Assembly (NCBI GenBank): GCA_910589035.1
Contig: CAJUSI010000020.1
Span: forward strand, 1 to 64,000
Origin: an uncultured Acetatifactor sp.
GTDB lineage: Bacteria; Bacillota; Clostridia; Lachnospirales; Lachnospiraceae
Reading direction: 5' to 3'
Length of the DNA: 64,000 nucleotides
Of the stretch, positions 54,730 to 63,226 are shown in pieces. Positions within the stretch are counted from its first letter, which is position 1, and the number at the start of each line of letters is the position of its first letter. A model generated the notes under the pieces. The model did not search any database. It saw nothing but the letters and a program-made list of their open reading frames with translations, and had not been told where the DNA came from. Both the position numbers and the translations under genes were made by a program.

Positions 54730-56067
54730 ATGGCAGGACAGAATTTTAACGCACAGAGGAAAGAGGAATATGAAGAGTCCGGTGTGAGGCGGAATTTGTA
54801 TCTGGTGGATTACGAGAAGACGCGGAATGCCAGATCCGGCGGCGCCCGGGGGAATACATACAGGGGGATGAATACCGGAAGAAGTCAGCAGGCTCGCCGG
54901 GAAGCAGACCCGGAGAACAGATCTGCTGCTGCCTGCGGCCATGTGCCTGTCTCGGCAGGGGGAGTCAGGGAAGGCGCGGCCCGCCGCCCCGTACAGGGTC
55001 AGATGGCTGCGGGACGCCGTCCTGTCCGGAGAGAAGAGATGGGAGGCCGCCCCGCGCAGAGCAATCCGGGCCGGTTGGACGAGAGCCTTGCCATGAGGCG
55101 CTCGGAGAGGGAGAGAAGGCAGCCGGGCGGGGATCGCCGCCCCGTACAGGGTCAGATGGCTGCGGGACGCCGTCCTGTCCGGAGAGAAGAGATGGGAGGC
55201 CGCCCCGCGCAGAGCAATCCGGGCCGGTTGGACGAGAGTCTTGCCATGAGGTGCTCGGAGAGGGGGAGAAGGCATGCGGGTGGGGAGTATCGTGCCGTAC
55301 AGGGTCAGATGCCTGCGAACCGCCGTCCCATCAGCCGCCAGCCCATGTCCCGCCGGGCCGCGGAACAGCGCAGGAAGCGTGTATTGCTGCAGCGTGCAAC
55401 CATTCTTTTATGGGTTCTTTGCATTGCGGCATTGGGGGTAACCTTTGTCCTGCGGAACAACAGCGTAGCCGCCGCGGGCTCGGAGGATGCACCTGCCTCT
55501 GCAATACAGAAAGAGAATGCCGGCGCTGCTTCAAACTCCGGCATCATGGTTCAGGGGCTTCCGGCAGAGGTATTTGCAAAGCATCCTGATTGGAATGAGG
55601 ACTTTCTGACACCCAATGAATATTCCAGACCGGGAGAGCCCCTGGAATCGATCACGAATATTTTTGTACATTATACGGCCAATCCGGGTACCAGCGCCGC
55701 CCAGAACCGCAGTTATTTCGAACAGCAGAAGGATACCCATGAAGCCAGTGTCAGCTCGCATTTCATCATCGGCTACGAGGGGGAGATCATTCAATGCGTG
55801 CCCCTGGACGAGATCGCTCATGCGGTAATGACCCGCAACTACGATTCCATATCCATAGAATGCTGTTATCTGGCGGAAGACGGTTCCTTTACCCCGGAGA
55901 CCTACGACTCTCTGATTTCGCTGCTGGCATGGCTTGTGGACGCATATGACCTGCAATCCTCGGATATCCTGCGCCATTATGACTGCGGCGGCAAGAAATG
56001 TCCCCTTTATTACACGGATCATGAGGATAAATGGGAACAATTGAAAAAGGACGTGGACAAGCTGTAG
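54730..56067 (+). CDS. N-acetylmuramoyl-L-alanine amidase (Amidase_2) with duplicated cytoplasmic head
   Basis: 445 residues. A basic, disordered N-terminal region (1-218) contains a 51-residue unit repeated almost exactly twice plus a degenerate third copy (54982-55334; RRPVQGQMAAGRRPVRREEM). A TM at about 222-242 and an external zinc amidase follow: TNIFVHYTANPGTSAAQNRS (His), SSHFIIGYEGEIIQCVPLDE, AHAVMTRNYDSISIECCY and the conserved C-terminal HYDCGGKKCPLY. It cuts peptidoglycan outside the cell. The intracellular repeat may anchor it to other divisome or envelope proteins. Confidence 0.9.
   Translation: MAGQNFNAQRKEEYEESGVRRNLYLVDYEKTRNARSGGARGNTYRGMNTGRSQQARREADPENRSAAACGHVPVSAGGVREGAARRPVQGQMAAGRRPVRREEMGGRPAQSNPGRLDESLAMRRSERERRQPGGDRRPVQGQMAAGRRPVRREEMGGRPAQSNPGRLDESLAMRCSERGRRHAGGEYRAVQGQMPANRRPISRQPMSRRAAEQRRKRVLLQRATILLWVLCIAALGVTFVLRNNSVAAAGSEDAPASAIQKENAGAASNSGIMVQGLPAEVFAKHPDWNEDFLTPNEYSRPGEPLESITNIFVHYTANPGTSAAQNRSYFEQQKDTHEASVSSHFIIGYEGEIIQCVPLDEIAHAVMTRNYDSISIECCYLAEDGSFTPETYDSLISLLAWLVDAYDLQSSDILRHYDCGGKKCPLYYTDHEDKWEQLKKDVDKL
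54982..55334. repeat. 153-bp tandem repeat inside the amidase gene
   Basis: Starts at 54982 and 55135 with almost no differences; a shorter diverged third unit begins near 55288. The 153-bp unit is a multiple of three, so expansion preserves the frame. Confidence 0.85.
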
Positions 56068-56252
56068 AATCTTTGTTAAAATAGACCTTGTACATGAACG
56101 CCGGGCCCGGACAGGCCGGAACTCCTGCTTTACCGCAGGACTTCGTCACCAGGCGCCTGATCAGAGACCGGGACCGAAAGAATGCCATGCAGGATTGCGT
56201 ATTGTTCTGGGCCCGGAGCACCGGGAGGGGATTCATGTGCAGGGAGGGCAGA

Positions 56253-56912
56253 ATGAATATTTTATCACCGTCTATTCTGGCAGCGGATTTCAGCAGGCTT
56301 GGCGAGCAGATAAAAGAAGTGGAGCAGGCGGGAGCCGGATATTTGCATATTGATGTGATGGACGGGATATTTGTGCCGGATATTTCTTTCGGAATGCCGG
56401 TCATTCTTTCCATCCGGAAATGCTCCGATATTTTTTTCGACGTGCATCTGATGATTGACAGGCCGGAGCGCTTTGTGAAGGAGTTTGCCGATTGCGGAGC
56501 AAATCTGATCAATTTTCATCTGGAGGCTACGGAGGATGTGACCGGCACCATACAGAGAATCCGTTTTCTGGGCAAGAAGGTGGGGATTACCATCAGTCCC
56601 GAAACTCCCGCCGAGGCAGTTGCGCCCTATCTGAAGCTGGTGGATATGGTACTGGTTATGACGGTAAAGCCCGGGTTCGGCGGGCAGAAGCTGATTCCCG
56701 AATGCCTGGATAAGGTGAGGGAGGTCCGGTCCATGGTGATGCAGAGGGGGCTTCGCACGGATATCGAGGTGGACGGCGGGATCCGGGAGGACAATGTGCA
56801 TCTGGCACTGGAAGCGGGCGCCAATGTGATTGTCTCAGGATCTGCGGTATTTCGGAATAATATATCCGATAATGTTAGAAGCTTCATGGAGAAGATGGGA
56901 TATGCAATTTAA
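56253..56912 (+). CDS. rpe: ribulose-phosphate 3-epimerase
   Basis: 219 residues from MNILSPSILAADFSRLGEQI; GGGAGGG RBS is 6 bases upstream, and the longer frame is unsupported. TIM barrel with GAGYLHIDVMDGIFVPDISF, FDVHLMIDRPERFV, MTVKPGFGGQKLIPE and IEVDGGIREDN (metal ligands His, Asp, His, Asp). Interconverts ribulose-5-P and xylulose-5-P, complementing the upstream pentose genes. Confidence 0.95.
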   Translation: MNILSPSILAADFSRLGEQIKEVEQAGAGYLHIDVMDGIFVPDISFGMPVILSIRKCSDIFFDVHLMIDRPERFVKEFADCGANLINFHLEATEDVTGTIQRIRFLGKKVGITISPETPAEAVAPYLKLVDMVLVMTVKPGFGGQKLIPECLDKVREVRSMVMQRGLRTDIEVDGGIREDNVHLALEAGANVIVSGSAVFRNNISDNVRSFMEKMGYAI

Positions 56913-57645
56913 AGGGATTGGGCAGGAACATAACCAGGGAATGCATCATGTCACCACCTGTATACATGACCATTCCCATTATAAAAAAACGGAGGGGGAG
57001 CTGCCCGGCGGGGCGGCCTCTGCTGCTTGGCCGCAGGCGGCGCACCCTGCGGAGCAGAGACAGGAAGGCGGGCTTTCTCTGTCTGCCTGGCTGGAAAGGA
57101 CGCTGGGCAGGGGAAGGAGTCTCCTTCAGGGATTCTGGGGCAGCAGCGAAATGCCCGGGGCCGGAGAAGCCGGAAATACGACGGGGGAGGCCCAGGTACT
57201 GGCGCAGCTGAACACGGACAGTGCTTCGGAGCGGGGGAGCATTCCCGGGTCCGGGATTAACAGCTTGGACGAAACGGCTGCCGCACAGCCGCATACTCCT
57301 CAGATCGCCGCCGCGTCGGCTCCGCTCCGGGAGCTGCAGAATAATCCTTATTTTCAGACGCTGCAGGAGGGAAGTCAGTCAGGGAGCATGCTGCAGAAAA
57401 TAAGGGTAAAGTTTAAGGATATAAAGGGGCAGCTTGCAGGACATCTTCCGGGAAGGTTTTTCGGCAGCGGGAAGAAAGGAAGCTTTCAGACCGGGAAGGA
57501 GACTCCCAGGGAGGATCTGCGCAGGCACAGCCGCTACCGGAAGGATGAGCTGGAGATTGACTGCATTCTCACGGACGACAGCTATCTGCTGGATTCCTAT
57601 GACAGAAAGGGGGAGTACAGCAGGCTTTCCGCAAGAGGAAGATGA
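56902..57645 (+). CDS. hypothetical protein overlapping rpe
   Basis: 247 residues from MQFKGIGQEHNQGMHHVTTC, overlapping the rpe stop by 11 bases. N-terminus has a His/Cys patch (HHVTTCIHDHSHYKK); the middle is low-complexity Ala/Gly/Gln; the C-terminus is basic then acidic (RYRKDELEIDCILTDDSYLL). No TM or known family. Probably a genuine small-accessory gene by coding bias and overlap. Confidence 0.55.
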   Translation: MQFKGIGQEHNQGMHHVTTCIHDHSHYKKTEGELPGGAASAAWPQAAHPAEQRQEGGLSLSAWLERTLGRGRSLLQGFWGSSEMPGAGEAGNTTGEAQVLAQLNTDSASERGSIPGSGINSLDETAAAQPHTPQIAAASAPLRELQNNPYFQTLQEGSQSGSMLQKIRVKFKDIKGQLAGHLPGRFFGSGKKGSFQTGKETPREDLRRHSRYRKDELEIDCILTDDSYLLDSYDRKGEYSRLSARGR

Positions 57646-57847
57646 TAGCTGACTCTTTTACGGGGAGTCCGCGGTATCAGATGCTTAACAACGAAATCCT
57701 GTGCATTTTGGCAGAACTTTGGATACGGCCTGCATAACAGGTCTTATCAGGCTACAGAAATAGTCTGCCGTTTGGAATAAGGATGTAATGACAATGCTTG
57801 GAATGTTCTGGTTATAAAGATTTTAGATTAAAAAGCTCTGCGGGTTC

Positions 57848-57876
57848 TTGACAGCCATGGCAGTTTGTGATACCGT
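57848..57876 (+). promoter_or_regulatory. promoter of the T-box/metG unit
   Basis: TTGACA, 17-base spacer, TACCGT (weak -10). No other gene lies between 57646 and 58471. Confidence 0.5.
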
Positions 57877-57944
57877 GGTATTAGATTTTTCTGTAAGGAA
57901 GTCCGCCGTCAGACGGACGGAGGAATCAGTAAGGTGCCAAAGGC

Positions 57945-58285
57945 ACATTTTTATCAGAAAACCGACAGAGACATAAATGCGGTGACGAAGAGAGTACGGT
58001 GAATTCAGGTTCTACAGAGAGGGTTCCGGAAGGAAATGCGGTTGGGGCATTCTCCTGCGGCTGAGAGGAACCGGACAGGATGATCCGGAAGATGGCTTCC
58101 GAGCGGCGCACCGAGTCCGTTTTGCAGCGGATAAGGCTGCGACAGGTTCCGCCTGTTAAAGCGGATAGGGTTATGGGTGACCCGAAGAGGTCCGCTTCCG
58201 CGAGGGGCGGATGAAGAGAAGTGGTATCACGGGTATGAGAGCTCGTCTTCTGGTGCATGTTATGCAGTGGGGGCGGGTTTTTTTG
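57945..58285 (+). promoter_or_regulatory. T-box riboswitch, methionine-type
   Basis: The AGTA bulge of stem I is at 57993-57996 (gaagagagtacgg). The conserved T-box antiterminator gaagtggtatcacggg is at 58217-58233. A terminator formed by gctcgtcttctg and cagtgggggcggg ends in ttttttt at 58278-58284. An ATG specifier candidate is at 58080-58082, in agreement with the downstream metG. Uncharged tRNA-Met would favour read-through. Exact stem I pairing was not folded. Confidence 0.8.
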
Positions 58286-58471
58286 TATCTGTATTCTGTC
58301 GGCTCGGAGAGCGCGTCCCGCGCAGAGCAGAAATCTTCGGGAATGAGCAGGACTTCTCGGCAAAGCGCCGGCCTCGACTGAGATGAAAAAGGGCAGGAAA
58401 GCGCCCGGACCGGCCGAAAAACGAAATCAGGAAATATAATTGCCCGGGTCGCCGGGCAGATGGGAGTGAAA

Positions 58472-60616
58472 ATGGAGAATAAGGGAAAGTATTACATCAC
58501 GACGGCCATTGCCTATACCTCCGGGAAACCGCATATAGGCAACAATTATGAGATCGTGCTTGCGGACAGCATCGCACGTTTCCGGAGAAAGGAGGGCTAT
58601 GAGGTCTTCTTTCAGACAGGGACGGACGAGCACGGCCAGAAGATCGAGCTGAAGGCCCAGGAGGCGGGGGTGGCGCCGAAGGACTTCGTGGACAATGTGG
58701 CGGGGACCATCCGGGGAATGTGCGATATGCTGAATGTTTCCTATGACAAATTCATCCGTACCACGGACGATTACCATGAGAGGCAGGTGCAGAAGATCTT
58801 TAAGCGCCTGTATGAACAGGGAGATATCTACAAGGGAGCCTACGAGGGGATGTACTGCACTCCCTGCGAGTCCTTCTGGACGGAGTCACAGCTGGTGGAC
58901 GGGAAATGTCCGGACTGCGGCAGGGAGGTAAAGCCCGCGAAGGAGGAGGCTTATTTTTTCCGTATGAGCAAATACGCGGACAGGCTGATCCGGCATATCA
59001 ACGAGCATCCGGAGTTTATCCAGCCTGTGTCCCGGAAGAACGAGATGATGAACAATTTCCTGCTGCCGGGTCTGCAGGATCTGTGCGTGTCCAGGACATC
59101 CTTCAAATGGGGGGTTCCCGTGGATTTTGACGACAAACACGTAGTTTATGTGTGGCTGGACGCGCTGACCAACTATATCACAGGAATCGGCTATGACGCG
59201 GAGGGGAACAGCACGGAGCAGTACAAGAAGCTCTGGCCCGCGGACCTTCACCTGATCGGGAAGGACATCATCCGTTTCCACACCATCTACTGGCCGATCT
59301 TCCTGATGGCTCTGGGGGAGCCGCTGCCGAAGCAGATATTCGGACATCCCTGGCTGATGATGAACGGGGGGAAGATGAGCAAGTCCAAGGGGAATGTGAT
59401 CTACGTGGACGATCTGGTGGACTTTTTCGGCGTGGACGCGGTGCGGTATTACATGGTGCATGAGATGCCCTATGAAAATGACGGCAACGCCACCTGGGAG
59501 CTGGTTGCGGAAAGAACGAATTCCGACCTGGCCAACACCCTGGGGAACCTGGTGAACCGCACGGTGGCCATGAGCAACAAATATTTCGGCGGCGTGGTGT
59601 CGGACAAGGGCGCGGCGCTGACGGAGCAGGATGCCGCGGCGGACAGCGACCTGCGGATGACGGCCATCGGCGTATACACAAAGGCGGCGGAGAAAATGGA
59701 GGAGCTTCGGGCAGCGGACGCACTGACGGAGATCTTCGGCCTGTTCCGGCGCTGCAATAAATATATCGACGAGACAGAGCCCTGGCTGCTGGCAAAGGAT
59801 CCGGACAAGGCGGACAGGTTGTCCACGGTGCTCTATAACCTGGTGGAAAGCATAGTCATCGGCGCTTCCCTTCTGCAGCCCTTTATGCCGGAAACGGCGG
59901 AGAAGATTGCCGACCAGATGAATGCATCCCTGCGGGATTTCGATACTCTGGGTACATTCGGACTCTATCCGGAGGGGAACAGAGTCACCGACCGGCCGCA
60001 GATCCTTTTTGCCAGGCTGGATATGAAGGAAGTGCAGAAGAAGGAGGAAGAGGTAACGGCAGCTCAGCAGGCATCCGCTGCTTCTCAGGCGGGGAATGAG
60101 GCCGCGGAGACGGCAGGCGGCCGGGCCGGGGCAGAAGGAGGAACTGCGCCTGGAGCGGACGGGCAAAAAGCGCCGGGGAGCGCAACTGCGCCTGGAGCGG
60201 ACGGGCAAAAAGCGCCGGGGAGCGCAACTGCGCCTGGAGCGGACGGGCAAAAAGCGCCGGAGGAAGCATGCATCGACCTGGAGGCAAAGCCGGAAATCAC
60301 CTATGAGGATTTCGCGAAGCTGCAGTTCCAGGTAGGGGAGATACTTTCCTGCGAGGCGGTGCCCAAGTCCAAAAAGCTGCTATGCAGCCAGGTAAAGATC
60401 GGCAGCCAGGTAAAGCAGATCGTGTCCGGCATCAAGGCGTACTATTCTCCCGAGGAGATGGTGGGGAAGAAGGTCATGGTGCTGGTGAATTTAAAGCCTG
60501 CGAAGCTGGCGGGCGTGCTCTCCGAGGGAATGCTGCTGTGTGCGGAGGATGCGGACGGAGCCCTTGCGCTGATGACGCCGGAGAAGAACATGCCTGCCGG
60601 AGCGGAAATCTGCTGA
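58472..60616 (+). CDS. metG: methionyl-tRNA synthetase
   Basis: 714 residues from MENKGKYYITTAIAYTSGKP. HIGN (HIGH-like), zinc knuckle CTPCESFWT and CPDCGREVKPA, FDDKHVVYVWLDALTNYITG, GGKMSKSKGNVI (KMSKS). The C-terminal tRNA-binding domain (EITYEDFAKLQFQVGEILSC) is joined by an Ala/Gly-rich linker. In that linker TAPGADGQKAPGSA is repeated three times (60143-60260). Start chosen over ATG 58460, which would place the RBS inside. Regulated by the T-box. Confidence 0.95.
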   Translation: MENKGKYYITTAIAYTSGKPHIGNNYEIVLADSIARFRRKEGYEVFFQTGTDEHGQKIELKAQEAGVAPKDFVDNVAGTIRGMCDMLNVSYDKFIRTTDDYHERQVQKIFKRLYEQGDIYKGAYEGMYCTPCESFWTESQLVDGKCPDCGREVKPAKEEAYFFRMSKYADRLIRHINEHPEFIQPVSRKNEMMNNFLLPGLQDLCVSRTSFKWGVPVDFDDKHVVYVWLDALTNYITGIGYDAEGNSTEQYKKLWPADLHLIGKDIIRFHTIYWPIFLMALGEPLPKQIFGHPWLMMNGGKMSKSKGNVIYVDDLVDFFGVDAVRYYMVHEMPYENDGNATWELVAERTNSDLANTLGNLVNRTVAMSNKYFGGVVSDKGAALTEQDAAADSDLRMTAIGVYTKAAEKMEELRAADALTEIFGLFRRCNKYIDETEPWLLAKDPDKADRLSTVLYNLVESIVIGASLLQPFMPETAEKIADQMNASLRDFDTLGTFGLYPEGNRVTDRPQILFARLDMKEVQKKEEEVTAAQQASAASQAGNEAAETAGGRAGAEGGTAPGADGQKAPGSATAPGADGQKAPGSATAPGADGQKAPEEACIDLEAKPEITYEDFAKLQFQVGEILSCEAVPKSKKLLCSQVKIGSQVKQIVSGIKAYYSPEEMVGKKVMVLVNLKPAKLAGVLSEGMLLCAEDADGALALMTPEKNMPAGAEIC
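60143..60260 (+). repeat. 42-bp tandem repeat in the metG linker
   Basis: Three almost perfect 42-base copies (actgcgcctggagcggacgg and so on) begin at 60143, 60185 and 60227, encoding 14-residue Ala/Pro/Gly-rich units. Confidence 0.92.
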
Positions 60617-60756
60617 ATTTCGGCAGCCGTGCGTGGAAGACGGCTGGTCCTCTGAAGGTATCCGGCCGGGATTCCGGCAGAGAAATATACAAAGGTATTT
60701 TGCCTGCAGTCTTGAGTATAGAATGAACGCGCCCGGGAGCGCATAGGGGTATAAGC

Positions 60757-61698
60757 ATGAGAAAAGAAGAATTTTTCTATGATTCCAGGGACGGGAAAAG
60801 CCGGATTCATGCGGTCAGGTACAGTCCGGAGGAACCCGGAGAGGTCCGCTGTGTGCTGCAGATTGTGCATGGCATGGCCGAGTATGCGGAGCGGTATGAA
60901 GAATTTGCACGGTTCCTTACGGAAAAGGGCTTTGCAGTCACGGGAGAGGACCATCTGGGTCATGGCAGGACGGTGCCTGAGAAAGGGAAATACGGATACT
61001 TCTGCGAGCAGGATCCGGCTACCGTGGTGGTAAGAGATGTTCACAGGCTGAAAAAGATGACACAGGAGATCTATCCTCATGTACCCTATGTGATCATGGG
61101 GCACAGCATGGGTTCCTTTATCACGCGGAATTATCTCTTCCGGTACGGCACGGGGATTTCAGCCGCCGTTATCATGGGTACGGGAATGCAGCCCCGGGCC
61201 GTGGTCCGGACAGCGAAGGCGCTGACAGCGCTTCAGAAGCTGTTCTGCGGCGGGGCTCATACCGGCAGGATGATAGACAGACTGGCGTTTGGAGCGTATA
61301 ATAAAAGAATCCCGGATCCGCAGACAGGTGCGGACTGGCTCAGCCGGGACAGGGACAGGGTGGCGCAGTATGCGGCGGATCCTCTCTGCGGCTTTGTATT
61401 TACGCTGAACGGTTTTGAAACTTTATTTGAGTTGATTTCCAGGCTTTACAGCGCCGAAAATTTAAGCCATATACCAAAGGAACTGCCCCTGCTTATGGTG
61501 TCCGGGACGGCGGACCCGGTGGGGGATTACGGGAAGGGCGTGGAAAGGGCGTACGAATCCCTGAAGGCAGCGGGACTTAAGGATATTTGTCTGAAAATGT
61601 ACGAGGGCGGCAGGCATGAGCTGCTGAATGAGACAAACCGCAGCCAGGTGATGCAGGATATCTGCGGATGGATTGAGGATAAGGTTTTGAAACTATGA
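60757..61698 (+). CDS. alpha/beta hydrolase, monoacylglycerol-lipase-like
   Basis: 313 residues. Serine hydrolase fold: IVHGMAEYAERYEEFARFLT, GEDHLGHGRTVPEKGKYGYF, YVIMGHSMGSFITRNYLFRY (nucleophile Ser), MVSGTADPVGDYGKGV (Asp) and YEGGRHELLNETNR (His). Cytosolic. Probably lysophospholipase or monoacylglycerol lipase; substrate not proved. Confidence 0.9.
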   Translation: MRKEEFFYDSRDGKSRIHAVRYSPEEPGEVRCVLQIVHGMAEYAERYEEFARFLTEKGFAVTGEDHLGHGRTVPEKGKYGYFCEQDPATVVVRDVHRLKKMTQEIYPHVPYVIMGHSMGSFITRNYLFRYGTGISAAVIMGTGMQPRAVVRTAKALTALQKLFCGGAHTGRMIDRLAFGAYNKRIPDPQTGADWLSRDRDRVAQYAADPLCGFVFTLNGFETLFELISRLYSAENLSHIPKELPLLMVSGTADPVGDYGKGVERAYESLKAAGLKDICLKMYEGGRHELLNETNRSQVMQDICGWIEDKVLKL

Positions 61699-61744
61699 TC
61701 CGGGCTTGTCCGGGCCGGGAATGACGGATGGGAAGAGGATGCGC

Positions 61745-62209
61745 ATGTTCTATGAAATCAGGTGGGCCAGGAAGGAAGAATGGGCGCCTGCCATAAAAAT
61801 GATCTGGCGGACTTTTATGAGGTATGAGGGGAATGTATATTCCCAGGAGGGAATCCTGAAATTTTTTGAGTTTATTACCGACGACGCCCTGTACACCTCC
61901 TTTCTGAGAGGGGAGTACAGGCTTATGGTGGCGCTGGACGGCGGAAATATCATTGGCGCAGGCTCCGTAAGGAACGGGAATCATCTTTCCCTGTTATTTG
62001 TGGATGAGGCTTACCACTGCAGGGGGGTGGGGAGTATGATTCTTGGAAAGCTTTGTGATTTTTTACGGACGGAGGCCGGGGAGCGCTATATGTCACTGCA
62101 GGCGGCGCCCTGTGCGGTAAATTTTTACAGAAAGCAGGGATTTCGCGCGGTAAGGCCCGAAATGGAATTTTCCGGCATACGGGTGACACCCATGGAAAAG
62201 GTATTTTGA
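61745..62209 (+). CDS. GNAT-family acetyltransferase
   Basis: 154 residues; ATG 61745 chosen because GAGG lies 7 bases upstream. Acetyl-CoA site LSLLFVDEAYHCRGVGSMIL (RGVG), then NFYRKQGFRAVRPEMEFSGI. The usual arrangement of N-terminal helix, VYSQEGILKFFEFI, VALDGGNIIGAGSVR. Substrate unknown. Confidence 0.85.
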   Translation: MFYEIRWARKEEWAPAIKMIWRTFMRYEGNVYSQEGILKFFEFITDDALYTSFLRGEYRLMVALDGGNIIGAGSVRNGNHLSLLFVDEAYHCRGVGSMILGKLCDFLRTEAGERYMSLQAAPCAVNFYRKQGFRAVRPEMEFSGIRVTPMEKVF

Positions 62210-62225
62210 GAACAGGAGGAGTACT

Positions 62226-62963
62226 ATGAAGCTTTTTAATTTGGACAGCCCTTTGATGCAGGCTTTGAACAAGATGGCGGATCTGATGTGGCTGAACATT
62301 CTGACCATGATCTGCTGCATTCCCATTATCACCATCGGGCCGGCCATGACGGCCATGCATTATATGGCGCTGAAGATGGCCAGGGATGAGGAATGCTATA
62401 TCACCAGGGATTATTTCAAATCCTTTAAGCTTAACTTTAGACAGGGGACCCTGATCTGGCTGCTGATGCTCTTTATCCTTGCGGTTCTGGCCGGAGACTT
62501 CTATATCATGAATTATTCCGGGCTGGAGTTCGGTACGCCGCTGAGGATTATTCTCATAGTCATTTCTTTCCTGGTGCTTTTCGTGATGACATTTGTCTTT
62601 CCGGTGCTGGCGAAATTTGACAATACGGTGCTGCGCACCATCAAAAATGCTTTTTTTATTGCCGTCCTGCAGTTCCCCAAGACGATCCTGATGATGATCC
62701 TTGCCGTGGCGCCCGCCGGATTGTTTCTCTTTTTCCCTCAGATTACGCCGATTATTTTCCTGTTTGGACTGGCTGCGCCGGCATGGGTTTCCGCAAAGCT
62801 CTATTCCGGTTTTTTTAAGAAGCTGGAGGCGCAGATTGCGGAGAACAATGCTCCCGAAGAGGGTACGGAAGGAGCGGAGACGGAAGAGGCCGGGGACGAG
62901 CGGATTTTCAAGGATGAGCTGGACGAGAGCCTGTTGGAAAATACCGGTTCCGGTCAGAGCTGA
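62226..62963 (+). CDS. YesL-like (DUF624) membrane protein
   Basis: 245 residues with several TM helices (MWLNILTMICCIPIITIGP, MLFILAVLAGDFYIM, RIILIVISFLVLFVMTFVFP, TILMMILAVAPAGLFLFFPQ). The characteristic PIITIGPAMTAMHYMALKMA is the DUF624 start. Charged Glu-rich tail. Members often sit near carbohydrate ABC transporters. Its downstream neighbour is such an ATPase. Confidence 0.88.
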   Translation: MKLFNLDSPLMQALNKMADLMWLNILTMICCIPIITIGPAMTAMHYMALKMARDEECYITRDYFKSFKLNFRQGTLIWLLMLFILAVLAGDFYIMNYSGLEFGTPLRIILIVISFLVLFVMTFVFPVLAKFDNTVLRTIKNAFFIAVLQFPKTILMMILAVAPAGLFLFFPQITPIIFLFGLAAPAWVSAKLYSGFFKKLEAQIAENNAPEEGTEGAETEEAGDERIFKDELDESLLENTGSGQS

Positions 62964-63169
62964 AGACTTGAATGGCATGGGTGCTGAGGGATTCAGAAGG
63001 GCTCAACTGTACAATTTGCCCAAAAAACACAAAAAAAATAGACAGGATGCCGAAAGCAGGGAAAAGCTCTTAAGTTTCTAAGCAATTTTGACAATCGTGG
63101 AAGAAAACTTTGTGAAATAGTGGCATGGCAAAAATATTAATTTTTAGTTATACTTAATCTCAGAGTGAA

Positions 63170-63185
63170 GCGATGAAAGCATCGC
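63170..63185. promoter_or_regulatory. short palindrome upstream of the sugar ABC gene
   Basis: gcgatg-aaag-catcgc, 41 bases before the start codon of the ATPase. Could be an operator or a small leader hairpin. Confidence 0.35.
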
Positions 63186-63226
63186 AAAATAATGAAACCA
63201 CGTAAATGTGAAAGGAGTTTTCTGTT

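Noticed and set aside
58886..60250. 454-codon open frame antisense to metG
   Set aside because: Arises from GC-rich codons and the 42-bp repeats of metG; no recognisable domain.
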